Positions 35,176 to 52,400 of a DNA stretch of 64,000 nucleotides are shown piece after piece. This DNA comes from Coriaria nepalensis (taxonomy: Eukaryota; Streptophyta; Magnoliopsida; Cucurbitales; Coriariaceae), in assembly GCA_027186245.1 (NCBI GenBank), contig CP114488.1:3298501-3362500 (forward strand), read 5' to 3'. A program made the translations under genes and the position numbers. The notes under the pieces are model-generated. The model was given only the letters and a program-made list of their open reading frames with translations. It ran no database searches and was not told the origin of the DNA. Within the stretch, counting starts at the first letter, position 1; each line of letters opens with the position of its first letter.

Positions 35176-37439
35176 CATAGCAGCCAAGTGATTCTTTCTC
35201 CTTGTTTAATCTATTAGACGAGCCATATAAATAATTGTAATATGCAATATCAATTAATTCAAAATTATCACATATATTAATAATCTACCTACACCCTAAT
35301 TCTGCCTACAATCAATTCAAACAAGCAAATACAAAATCTTTAAACACAAACTCACAAAAATGGATTCCTATTTTACCACCACTACTGATACTCTTATGAC
35401 AAACCCTCAAGTATTGCGATCATCATTATAAACGAGCCATGAGACAACTACGCGTATCAACATACCCATATCACCCAAGCATAGCAGAAATCGATCAAAC
35501 GAGCCATGAGACAACTGAAGTCTATTATAAATAGAGTTTCACACATATAGGGTTTATTGATTTAAAGACTACCTGATATCATCAATCAATACATGAGACA
35601 ACTAAATTCCAGAATAATTTTTACATGAATCAATTCAATCAATTAGCAAATCATCATTCATATATATATAACTGCTTCATAAGCAAATCATCATTCATAT
35701 ACACATATATAGATATATATATTTAAGCTTGTAGTACGGAAGGGTTTTAGAGGTTTGTATTAATAATCAAATATTAAAAATTTAATGAGTAAGATTATTA
35801 ATTAAATTTTCATAGATCAAATTAATTAAAGCGTTGAAAAATATCTATGGCCGGCCATACAATGGGTTTCGACCCATTGATTTCTTAAGTGAGCTAAGGA
35901 AAACTCTACTAGAAGGAAACCTAATATAATTAAGAAATTTTATACCTAGTAAAGCATTATAAATATATACATATATATATACACTAGTCTCATAATTTCA
36001 TTATCGTTTTAACATAACTGCTTCCTTGCATTCATATATATATATACCTATCAATTCATATGTATATATATATATACCGGTCAATTAGCAAATCATCATT
36101 CATATATATAATTTAGGAACATGTATATATAATAAACAGAATATGGTAAATAGTAATTAAGAAAACAGTGATGTTGTAAAATAATAGTGTGTAAAATAAA
36201 ATCTGTAAAAATTGAACTGAATAAATAAATAAAAAAAACATAACATAACATAACAAAAAAAAAATAGAATAGAGCAGTAAAACAGAATAGAATATAATCT
36301 ATAAAACCAGGAATAGAAAGAAAACTAGAATGCAGAATCTGTAATCAATAAAATAGAATAACAAAACAAAATGTTAAACAAATAAGAGGATCAAACTGAG
36401 GCATGTTGTGCAACAATTTCCTTAAAACATATTCGCCCCCTCACGTTAGTGCAAAAGGTTGAATGGAGACGAATAGAAGCGACGCACCACCAAACTATTT
36501 CCGGCAAACTCAAACAAAAGCTCGAACTCTACCACATTAGAAACGTAGAACTCTAGAGGGAGGAAGAAAAACAAAGGGATGAGAGATTTTGTTTCTGATT
36601 GTGTGTTTTCAAATGGAAGGAAGATGTCAATTTATAGGCTCATGAGGAGAGAGGAGATTAATGGAAATTAATTTGGATTTAATTCAGGTTTAAATATGAT
36701 GAAATTAAATTTCATCATTTCATCTTCTGCAGAAGAAAAAAAAAATATTAGGAGAAAAATAAAAAAAGGGTCAAGGCAAACCGGGTCGTTTTTGGGTCGA
36801 CATTCGGCGCGCTCAAGAGCTAACCTGATCCAATCCAGATTTGCACCCCCCTGCAGGGGCACACAAGAGAGAGCATTCTAGCTATATTTTATTACCCATT
36901 AACAAATGTGGAATTCTATATAAACACTCTCCCAATTGTTCCCCTTTCTAATGTGGGATACAATTTTCTCCTTCATTTTTTCTTCTTTAAACCATTCCAA
37001 TGGTTGCGTTTTGAGATTCAATTTCTCATTCACCCATTAATCATTTTGAGCATACCATATACCGATTCGAAACTCTTACGGAGAAGAATCTGAATTAGCT
37101 TTGACATTTCATTTATACGAAGTGGGCCTCACTTAAAATCAAACATAAACATAGCATGTTGATATGCTAATTTTTCCAACATATAATATATAATAGTCTC
37201 ATCATTCATATATATATATATATATAAAAGTGCTTCTTTGCATACATACATGAAAAGACTATAGATGATCTCAATATGTGTAATATAAGAATCATAGTGC
37301 ATTTTACAATCACAATTCATTTTAGTTCATCTCATTCATGATTCATTTATTAAACATCATAGTTCATTTGAAAATCATTTTAACCATCATCTTACATAAA
37401 GAGTCATCAAAGTGCATTTTACAATCATAGTTCATTTAC
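35176..37439. other. AT-rich intergenic stretch with TA microsatellites
   Basis: No gene is recognised. (TA)n or (AT)n tracts lie near 35660-35715, 35965-36000, 36030-36110 and 37208-37226. A GC-richer stretch at 36775-36870 stands out, followed by a possible TATA box (TCTATATAAACA at about 36914-36925). Near 37300-37445 short words such as TACAATCATAGTTCATTT recur as a weak repeat. Confidence 0.4.
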
Positions 37440-37692
37440 AATCATCTTAGTTATTAGTGAGGATTCGGTCCATTAGCAGCTATTTGTTAGTCATTCAGCT
37501 AGTTACTGGTGTTTTTCTTAGCTATGCATTACACAACTCATGTGGATCTAGCTTTCAACAGCGTATAACACATTATGAGAGATGTTCAAGGGGGTTGGTT
37601 GCTCCGTTATCTACATGCTAATGGGGCAAGTGTGTTTTTCATTGTCGTTTACATTCATATTTTTCGTGGTCTATATCATGCGAGTTATAGAA
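37440..37692 (+). pseudogene. cob: Nuclear copy of a mitochondrial cytochrome b (cob) fragment (NUMT)
   Basis: The frame [20 protein letters not shown] then [17 protein letters not shown] (37569-37685) is cytochrome b of plant mitochondria, whose natural place is the inner-membrane bc1 complex. Upstream the match continues through THVDLAFNSV, with one stop (GAA to TAA) between it and HIMRD. It runs back to LVTGVFLAMHY and, near 37446-37470, an SYWWGFG-like word in which both Trp codons have become stops. Two small indels near 37490 and 37525 shift the frame. The match ends around 37690. Being small, broken and inside nuclear repeats, it is a transferred fragment, not a gene. Confidence 0.85.
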
Positions 37693-38224
37693 AAGAGTGC
37701 ATAGTGGGTTTCTTTATCCTACCTTCGGAGCTACCTACCCTATTTTCTCCTTTCACTTGATTGAGTCACGGGGGACTACTCCAATGGATAGCATGGAAAG
37801 GCCTATTGAAGAGGCATTGCAAGCAACCTCCATTCATCTTCAAGTTGGTTTAGGGACCTTTTTTTATTATTAAATTAATAATTTCATTCTTATTTTAAAA
37901 TTCATAACTAGTTTATAAAAAAAAGCATGTTGATTATATCAAAATGAAAAAGAAAAAAGAGTTTTTGGTTATTATAGGTAAGGACACTATTACTAGTACA
38001 ATAATATCTATACGCAATTTTGACATGAATGGAGTCATTGTGGTGTGGATGAATATAGAGCAGTCTTCCCTTACCGTATTTGATCCGTAGATTATTTATA
38101 ATTTAGGAAGATGGTCAAGGAAGGGATATGGGGTATTTCCTACTTTATTATATGTATTAGCATATTCCATTCCTTTCGATGTCGTGTCAAGTATCAATTT
38201 TTATTTAATTAGGTATCACATTGG
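37693..38224. other. Stretch without a recognised gene
   Basis: Sequence directly after the cob fragment does not continue cytochrome b. It may be other organelle-derived or ordinary nuclear DNA; I cannot tell. No domain or repeat was recognised. Confidence 0.35.
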
Positions 38225-38600
38225 AAATATTTTTCTTATATCATTAGAGAGGATTGGGATACACAATCACATAGTTTATTATCTAAAGTATTTAGGGTGG
38301 TCGATCTCATAACTATTAGTATTAGTGGAACATCATGATAATTATGTGGGTATTTAGTAAAGATTAAGAGTGTCAAACATAATATTTAGATAATTCTCAA
38401 TGGTGAAAATACTAACTATTAATTAAAATTATCTAGTGATTATATTATATGTCGTCCTTAGACTTGAGAATAGTATCTTATGTGCTGGGTTTCATGCTTA
38501 GATATCATTCCAATTAGCCCTAGTCAGGGGTGAACACGGGGGTATGAAATATTGTTCATAAAGGTTGTGAGTGATCAAGATAAAATCCAACACTTCTGTA
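38225..38600 (+). repeat. Left LTR-like repeat of the copia relic
   Basis: This segment aligns with 40660-41040 over roughly 370 bases with many substitutions and small gaps; blocks such as ATCATTCCAAT-AGCCCTAG and ATTGT-CATAAAGGTT are shared. The part of the right LTR before 40660 has no counterpart here, so the left LTR is truncated at its 5' side or replaced. Confidence 0.65.
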
Positions 38601-41045
38601 TTTGGAAATGTCTTATTAATTATATTCTTTATTGAATAAAGAATCTTTACAAAAAGTATGGTATGAAAGATACTGTGAAACCTCAAAGTATGTAGCAAAT
38701 TTGTAGATTGAGTAGAGTATCTAGTGAGCCAGAGCGTTACAAATTTCTAGTAGAAATCCTAGTAGTGGACCGATTATAGATGATGATCCGATGACTAATT
38801 CTAAGGTAATTAATAACTTAGATTCCGAGAGATAGCTATAAGTCATGAAATCTAAGATGAATTCTATGAACACCAACTAAGTCTTGGACTTGGACTTGGT
38901 AGATGCACCTAAAGGAATAGTTCTTATAAGATCCTAATGGGTTTTCAAAAGAAAAACTGTAACAGATGGAAAAGTTGAAACCTATAAGGCTGTAAATATT
39001 GTAAAAGGGTATAGACAAAGAGAAGGGATTGACTATGAAGAAACTTTCTCACCCATCACAATGATCAAATCCATTTAGATATTGCTTGCGATTACACCAT
39101 ACCATAGTTATGAAATCTGGCAAATGGATGTGAAAACTGCTTTCCTAAATAGGTACCTTGACGAGGAAGTGTATATCATACAACCTGAAGGTTTCACGAT
39201 TAATAAAAACACAAAGAAGTTGTGTAAGCTATAAAGGTCCATATATGGACTAAAATAAGCATCTCAGATTTGGAACATTCATTTCGATGAAACGATCAAA
39301 TCATTTAACTTCATTAAGAATGAAGATGATCCATGTGTGTACAAGAAAACTAGTGGAAGCTCTATTACTTTTATCATTCTATACGTAGATGACATACAAT
39401 AGAAATCATGTAGTAATGCTATATTCTATCATGTCATGGCTATTAAGGAATTTCTCTATGAAATATTTGAGAAAAGTAGCCTACATTCTAGGAATCAAGA
39501 TTTATAGAGATAGATCTAAGAGGCTACTTGGCTTGACCTAGTGTACATAGACAAAGTGCTAAAATGATTTAGCATGAAAAATTCCAAGAGAGGGCTCCTA
39601 TCAATTAAGCGCGGAATCTATCTCTCTAAGAATATGTCTCTTAAGACACAATTAGAGAGGGATGAGATGATTGGAGTACCCTATGCTTCACGTACACTAT
39701 GCTATGTATGAAACTGGATGTTGCCCTATGCTCTATGTGTTACGAGCAGATTTCAAGGTAATCTAGGACAAAAGCATTGGATTATTATCAAGAACATTCT
39801 CAAGTAGTTGAGAAGAATTAAAGAAATGTTTTTAGTTTATGGAGTATCTGACCTGAAAATTAAGGGGTTCATATATTCCAGTTTTCAATCAGATGTTGAT
39901 GATCGCAAATCAATTTAGGTTTTGTTTTTATGCTCAATGGTGGAGCTGTTAGTTCAAAAATTTCCAAACAAGAAACAACCACAGATTCCACTATTGAAGT
40001 TGAATATATTACAGCTTCAGAAGCAACAAAAGGAAGAGGTTTAGATGGAAAAGTTCATAGATGAACTAGGGGTGATTATAAGAATCATTGATCCTGTAGT
40101 AGTGTACTATGATAACAATGCTGTGATAACATAAAGAAAGGAACCAAGGTCTTATTAGAAATCCAAACGCGTGTTGTGACGTTACCGCCTAATCCGAGAG
40201 ATAATCAGAATATGAGATATCAACATAGAAAGAGTCAACACTAACAACAACAATGCAGATCCATTCACTAAGGCACTTTACCAATAGAAGTTTGATCGTC
40301 ATCTTAACAAAATGAGAATTATATTCAGAAATGATTGGCTTTAGTGTAAGGGGGAGATTGAAGCTATATACTTGTCAAGTCAACCAGGTCTTAACTCGAT
40401 GGGCTAAATATCATTACGTGATACTATCTGTATGCGATTATCAGCAAGAAAATAAATATTATTAATAATTGTTATCTAGAAAGTTAGTTATTATTTATCA
40501 TGCTTATTAATATTGTCAGAATTAATAACTTATGTTCTATAAAATGCATATCATGATAAAAATTCAGTACCTTCAGTTACGCACTAGAAGCCATGATAGA
40601 GATCATGTTGGTTCAGACTCAAGTAACTTAAAGCTTAAGACACAAATTATTCGTTATCATAGGATCATCAATAATGGACATTAATGATCATGATAGACGA
40701 TTACATAGTTCATCACCTAAAGTGTTTAGGATGGCCAATCTTATGGCTATTGGTGTTAGTAGAACGTGATGATGATTATGTGAGTGCTAAGTAGAGATTA
40801 AAGATACTGAATGTGACACTTAGATAATTCTCAGTAGTAAAAATGTTAACTGTTAATGAGAATTATCTAGTGACTATATTACATATGGTCTTTAGACTTT
40901 AGATCACCATGGTATCTTATGTGTCAGGTCTTATACTTTGACATCATTCCAATAAGCCCTAGCTAAAGGTGAAAACATGGTGAAACGTTGGATATAAGAT
41001 ATTGTACATAAAGGTTATACAATGAAGAGATCGTTTATTGTAAAT
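38225..41045 (+). mobile_element. Internally deleted Ty1/copia element between LTR-like direct repeats
   Basis: Pol-derived text runs from about 38720 to 40350. It includes DLVDAPKGI, WVFKRKTVTDGKVETYKA, YEETFSPITMIKSI, QMDVKTAFLNRYLDEEVYI (reverse transcriptase), ILYVDDIQ (the YVDD catalytic loop) and an RNase H end with NNNNADPFTKALYQ. The purine tract AAGGGGGAGA follows at about 40348-40357. Segments 38225-38595 and 40660-41040 are diverged direct repeats (both contain TTTAGG-TGG, ATTATGTG-GT and TATCTTATGTG-TGG/AGG words), as expected of LTRs. Gag, protease and integrase are missing and the coding part has many stops, so the element is dead. Confidence 0.8.
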
Positions 41046-41050
41046 ATATT
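40360..41050 (+). repeat. Right LTR of the copia relic
   Basis: It begins directly after the polypurine tract at 40348-40357 and its distal part repeats the left segment. A TATA-like word and TCTATAAAATGC occur near 40540-40550. The right limit is approximate. Confidence 0.6.
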
Positions 41051-41799
41051 ATAGTCGTGACAAGTTTTTTTGGAAAATGATAACTTTTCATCTCCATAGT
41101 AGTCTTGACACTTTGCTAGAAGTCCATCTTAATTTGGAAGTTTATGTTTTTTAATCATTATATGATTAAACTAACCGTTTAATTTTAAAAAAAGTTTTAA
41201 ATTAAATAAATTTAATTATAAATTAAATAAAATCATAAAGTATTGTAAGATCCTTCTAAAGGATCTTTGATAGTGAAAGGAAGGAGAAAGATAATTCATT
41301 TTATTGGGATACAAAATAGTACTAAAGGAATAAATAGAGTTTCGATTAAATCTAACGTCACGTATAATCAGTTGTTGAAAGTTGAGACATCGAGAAATCA
41401 GGAACTAAGACACACATCATAAATTAGAAATCCAACTCAATTAAATAAATGTTAGTTTATTTTAAATAAATGAATGTTAGTTATTTTAAATAACTGATAT
41501 TTGTAACTGGTGTTTCGATTGAATCTTTCCATTATAATGAATGTTAGTTATTTTAAATAAATGATATTTGTTCATCATAGTTTTGGTTGTGGTTGTGGTT
41601 GTGGTTGTACTAAATGATTTTTGTTGGTAGTTGCAATTTTGTTGAATGAATGATTGTAATTAATAGCTTTAGTTGGTTGGTATTTGTTCATTAGGATTTT
41701 GTTTTGTTTTGATTTAAGGATGCATTGAGCAATCGAGATTAGGAGTTAAAGGTTAAAGCTTTCATCTATTAACCTTAATGGCTAGACATTTGAAAGATA

Positions 41800-42035
41800 T
41801 AAAGTTTAAGTTTTAGGTTTAAGATGAAAGATCTAAGTTTTAGTGTTTAAGATGAAATATTTAAACTTAGAGTTTAAGATGAAATATTTAAACTTAGAGT
41901 TTAATATGAAAAGTTTAAGTAAGGGTTAATGTGAAAGATGAAAGGTTCAGCTTTTATGAAAGGTTTAAGCTCTTAGGTTTAATATGAAAGGTCTAAACTT
42001 TTGGGGTTTAGATGAAAGATTCAATGATTATGATT
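41800..42035. repeat. Degenerate short tandem repeats (TTTAAGATGAAA words)
   Basis: Units of about 25-30 bases built on GTTTAAGATGAAATATTTAA and AGGTTTAA-ATGAAAGGTC recur six or more times with drift. Upstream at 41585-41608 is a small (GGTTGT)n run. No coding function is seen. The tract leads into the 166-base array that follows. Confidence 0.5.
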
Positions 42036-42076
42036 CAAGACTAAAAGTTTGAGATAAAAGGGTTTGATAGAAATAT

Positions 42077-42690
42077 GTAACCTTTAGGTATTAGGGTTTC
42101 ACATAAATGTTGGATTCTTTTGTTCTTTTGTGTGAGATCCAACATTTTGTATTCAAAATATGATGTTTAGACATTGGATAATGATAGAAAAATCCAAACT
42201 TAATGTAAAGTAATGAAATATTCAACTTTTTGTGGTCTTATGTGTAACGTTTAGGTATTATGGTTTCATAGACAGGTTGGATTTTTATGTTCTTTTGTGT
42301 GAGACCCAACTTTTTTTGTTCCAAACATAATGTTTAGACATTGAGTAATAATAAAAAGATCTAAACTTAATGTGAAGTAATGAAAAGTTCAACCTTTGTG
42401 GTTCTATATGCAACCTTTAGGTATTAGGACTTCATAGAAAAGTTGGATTTTTATATTCTTTTGTATGGGATCCAACCTTTTTTGTTCCAAACATAATATT
42501 TAGATATTGGGTAATGATAGAAAAACATAAACTTAATGTGAAGTAATGAAAGGTTCAACCTTTGTAGTTTATGTGTAACATTTAGGTAATAGGGTTTTAT
42601 AGGAATGTTAGATTTTTATGTTTTTTTGTATGAGATCTAACTTTTTTTATTCCAAACACAATGTTTAGACATTAGGTAAAAATATATTTT
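42077..42690. repeat. Tandem array with ~166-base unit, about 3.7 copies
   Basis: The word GTAAC(C/G/A)TTTAGGTA(T/A)TA, or its variant with GCAACC, recurs at 42077, 42244, 42410 and 42575, spacings of 167, 166 and 165 bases. Each unit also holds GGATTTTTATGTTCTTTTGT-like, CCAAACATAATGTTTAGACATT-like and AAACTTAATGTGAAGTAATGAAA blocks in the same order. This nucleosome-sized period is typical of plant satellite monomers, but only a few copies are here. Confidence 0.8.
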
Positions 42691-42694
42691 TTTT

Positions 42695-42850
42695 TACCCG
42701 ATTTTCCGATATCTTAAGTTCTAATTTCCCAATGTCTTTAAGAAGTTAAGACATCGGCAAATTGTGTAAAAGACATAGAAACTTTTTTTTTTACTCAATT
42801 TCTCGATATCTTAAGTTTTGAAAGACATCGAGAAATTGGGTAAACAAAAA
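42695..42850. repeat. Inverted-repeat block with GACATCGAGAAATT words
   Basis: ACTCAATTTCTCGATATCTTAA at about 42793-42814 pairs with AGACATCGAGAAATTGGGT at 42823-42841, and a diverged version of the same pair precedes it (42700-42765). A related word, GAGACATCGAGAAATCAGG, lies at 41384-41402. These look like terminal or subterminal inverted repeats of a DNA transposon; the family is not recognised. Confidence 0.45.
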
Positions 42851-43479
42851 TAAAACCTTCAAGATTTCACCTGTAAACAAAACACCTATAAATAGAAAGA
42901 AAGAAAAAAAAAACTTCAAGAGTTCACTTGTAAACAGAACAATACCCAAATCACAATACTTATAAACAGATTCAATAACCCAATTGATCATACCATCATC
43001 AGAGACATTCATATAAACAGGTTCAATAACCCAATCATCAAACTCCAGAGCCATTATAAAATATAGTCTACTTTCCAAATCCAAAGTCTACTTTACAAAT
43101 GAAAAACAATATCAAAAACCTAACAAATGTCTAAATGCCAAGTTCTTTTGCCTCCTCTTGAAGTGTTCTCTAATAATTATCAACAGTCTTCACCAATGAT
43201 CATTTCAGCAATACCACTTAACACAAAATAATAAAACAAACAAAAAACAAATTATTAGTGCGAGAACTATCTTTAATTTATTCTTTTCATCTTTGATCTT
43301 CTTAAGTTGCTTTGTGATGTCATCACATTCTCATAAATTTCTAAAAACTAAAATATAGAATGGCAAACTCGTAATTGATGATGGAAATTGAGGAAAAGCA
43401 ATCACACTTTTAAGTTACTAAGTAAGATAGTAAAGTAATAATTGAGTGGTTTCATATTACAACTTCATTTACAACAAAA

Positions 43480-43760
43480 CATGAAATAATCGAACTCCAA
43501 GAAATCACATCTCTTTCATGCATTTCATCAAATACCTTCAATGAATTATGTAAATAACTCAATTGACTATACATACTAAGCAACGAGGTTTCCACTACAT
43601 AATCGTCATCAAGCCCAACTTTAATTATCTTTCACTGTATCTTTTCTCCAATTGACTATCATTAATACCAGAACAAGCTCTTAGAATCGATGGGAATTGC
43701 ATCAGCAAGGAGTTCATGGAAGAAACTATGTCTGGCATGGAAAAAAATTTGAATTTGTTA
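43480..43760 (-). pseudogene. Pentatricopeptide-repeat (PPR) protein fragment
   Basis: Minus-strand frames read FPSILRACSGINDSQLEK (43710-43650) and, one frame over, IIKVGLDDDYVVETSLLSMY then SLKVFDEMHERDVISWSSII (43625-43485). These are textbook PLS-class PPR motifs (FPSVLKACSGL, GxxxxVxxxxSLxxMYxK, ARKVFDEMPERDVVSWNSII). PPR proteins act in organelle RNA processing. About two motifs survive, with a frameshift near 43640 and no continuation past 43480. It is a fragment, perhaps captured by a transposon. Confidence 0.7.
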
Positions 43761-43787
43761 ATGCAAGAAAAATGAAATGGACATACC

Positions 43788-43930
43788 TGCATCAGTGAAT
43801 TAGATGGACCTTCATCTATTGTTTTAGAAACAAATTTCAAATGTTGCAAGTCGTTCGCGGCTGTCTCTAGCGACTCTACATTTCGTCGCCGCTTCTCTTT
43901 ATTTTTCAACTCAGAAAGCCTTATAACCAT
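43788..43930 (-). other. Possible exon of unknown origin upstream of the PPR fragment
   Basis: An ATG at 43930 opens a lysine/arginine-rich frame (MVIRLSELKNKEKRRRNVES, later EGPSNSLMQ), followed by a donor-like CAG|GTATGT and, at 43735, an acceptor-like CCAG before the PPR text. I do not recognise the protein. It could be a captured exon or the start of the PPR-derived pseudogene. Confidence 0.3.
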
Positions 43931-44810
43931 GTTTCTTTTTGCAAACTAAATCTTCTGGTTTGAAATTAAAAGTTAAAGTAGAAGGAATGAAAAAGACGAA
44001 GAGATTCAAACAAGAAGAAAAGTTTGAGCAGTTTTTGTTCTCTACGTGGGTTACTGTTCATGTTGAAGGGAAGGAGGAGGAAGAAGACGAAGTGGAAGAA
44101 TAATTTTTTATTTCAAATTTCATTAATAATATTCAAAAATATGAAATAAAAAAGAGGCTAATGGGGCAAATATTTTGTTCATGATGTTGGACCCTTAAAA
44201 AAACTTCTCAATTGAACCAGTGACCCAAATTCACTTATAAAAAAATGTTTACAAAGCCCATATCAATTATGAGTCGGGCCAAGCTGAGATGAGTCGAGGC
44301 GGCTTATATTGCCAGTTCTATATGTGTGGGGATAAGTCATGACTTAAATATTATTAGGTTGGATTCACAAACCTAACAAAAAACCGATAATCTGATATAA
44401 TTGAAGGAATCTCAATCGAATTGTCCAACCAATATGGTGTTGCATTTTTCCTGATCCGACCGAATTGCGTCAACTTTGCTCACCAGTAGGGCAAGCCTCC
44501 CTATCAAGAAGAAATAACATAACTTGAAATATAGGCCAAGCGACAAGAACATCCGACTCGGACCTATTAAACCCCTGGATATTGAGCGTAGATAATCTAA
44601 CCATGCTCCGAAACATGTCCATGGTTGACAACCTGTGAGCAAAATTTTCAGAATGTCAAATGTTTTCGATAATCGAGAGGATCATCATAGCTTCTGAATT
44701 TTATGCATATCATTATCCTCTACCCAAAAGGGTAAAACAATATTTTCGTAAGAAACTTTCATCTAAAAAAAGGGAGGGGAAGAAAGGGTAAAAAGAAGGT
44801 AAAATTGAAA

Positions 44811-44937
44811 GGCGTTTCATTGCATCTCATTAAAGTAGTCCTAAGTAAAAGTGATAGCGTTTCATTGCATCTCATTAAAGTAGTCCTAAGTAAAAATGAT
44901 AGGCGTTTCATTGCATCTCATTAAAGTAGTCCTAAGG
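44811..44937. repeat. 45-46-base tandem repeat, 2.8 copies
   Basis: GCGTTTCATTGCATCTCATT with the AAAGTAGTCCTAAG that follows recurs at 44812, 44857 and 44903, almost identical between copies (one A/G change and a one-base gap). The near-identity suggests a recent duplication. It lies a few hundred bases past the 3' end of JMJ13. Confidence 0.85.
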
Positions 44938-45374
44938 TACAATAAACCGTCTCCACAAAATAAGAATAGAATGAGATCGAAATAAAGGTGGGAAAATGGG
45001 GTGAAATACAGTAGGAATACGAAATACCCCACCATACTCACAAAAATTGATTAAAACAAAAACATATTTACATAAAATCACATGATACCCCCCACCCTAA
45101 TTTTGCAGTAGGTAGTAGTAGTAGCTAGGCTTCTCTCCTGACTGAGAAACCCTTTTAAGAATATCAACCAAACCCAGTAGTGCAGAATGCTCCACAAATT
45201 TAGCATCCCCCTGCACAAAAGAATATTAAATTTCCTTTTTCCTTCAATTTCTCTTTTTCTAAAATTCCTAAGGTCAAGTTAACCTATCTTGTCGGAGTAC
45301 CCGTGTAGTTAGAACCCTACTTGAGAGATTTTTAATCAAATGTTTAGCAAAGTCAATGCAACCGATTGGCAAAG

Positions 45375-51924
<6,550 letters not shown>

Positions 51925-52400
51925 CTCATTCCGATGTCGCTTCCGATACGCTTCCGTCTTCGTTCACTTTCCAAGTAAGAACCACAAAAATATAAAGGAC
52001 TAAAAAGACAAACGGAATCCGAATCCAAACTCCAGAAAGGAAATATGCGAAGAAAAAAAAAAACAACCCTAGAACACGATCCTGCCCTCAAACTTTCAAG
52101 AGGAAGCCCTAAACCAGAAGCAAGCCGACCACATTCTTGCAAAACACCACAAGAAAGGCCAAGCAGAGTCAGTGCCGGAGATCCAGAGCTTTTACCAGAC
52201 AAATCCGAGAAGGAAACGGAACGAACAAACCAGCAATGAGAAATACAAGCTGTTCACGGAGGGATTCAGAGTCCAGCGACGACGGAAAAGGCGGTTTCCC
52301 GGCGAGAAAAGAAGGTTTTCCGGCCCAAAAAAAATTTGGAGGGAGAGAACAGTAAAAATGCGCGAGAGAGAGAGAGAGAGCGAAGGTACTAGGAAACCGA
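51925..52400 (-). promoter_or_regulatory. JMJ13 5' leader and probable promoter
   Basis: Exon 1 upstream of the ATG at 51924 is leader sequence. Its length is unknown, but codon-like composition and GC content stay high to about 52320. An upstream ATG (51929) lies five bases before the start, out of frame. A GA repeat at 52363-52380 is CT-rich on the gene strand. No clear TATA box is seen. Confidence 0.45.

Noticed and set aside
35640..36120. CRISPR-like or satellite interpretation of the repeated CAAATCATCATTCATATATA words
   Set aside because: The words are spaced irregularly and merge into TA microsatellites; CRISPR arrays are not expected in a plant nucleus.
36668..36881. Overlapping frames on both strands in a GC-richer patch
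   Set aside because: Both strands are open over the same bases, and neither reads like a known protein; more likely part of an unidentified repeat.
37575..37760. Functional membrane-protein gene at the cytochrome b match
   Set aside because: Upstream stops and indels, missing start and abrupt loss of homology after about 37690 show a transferred fragment.
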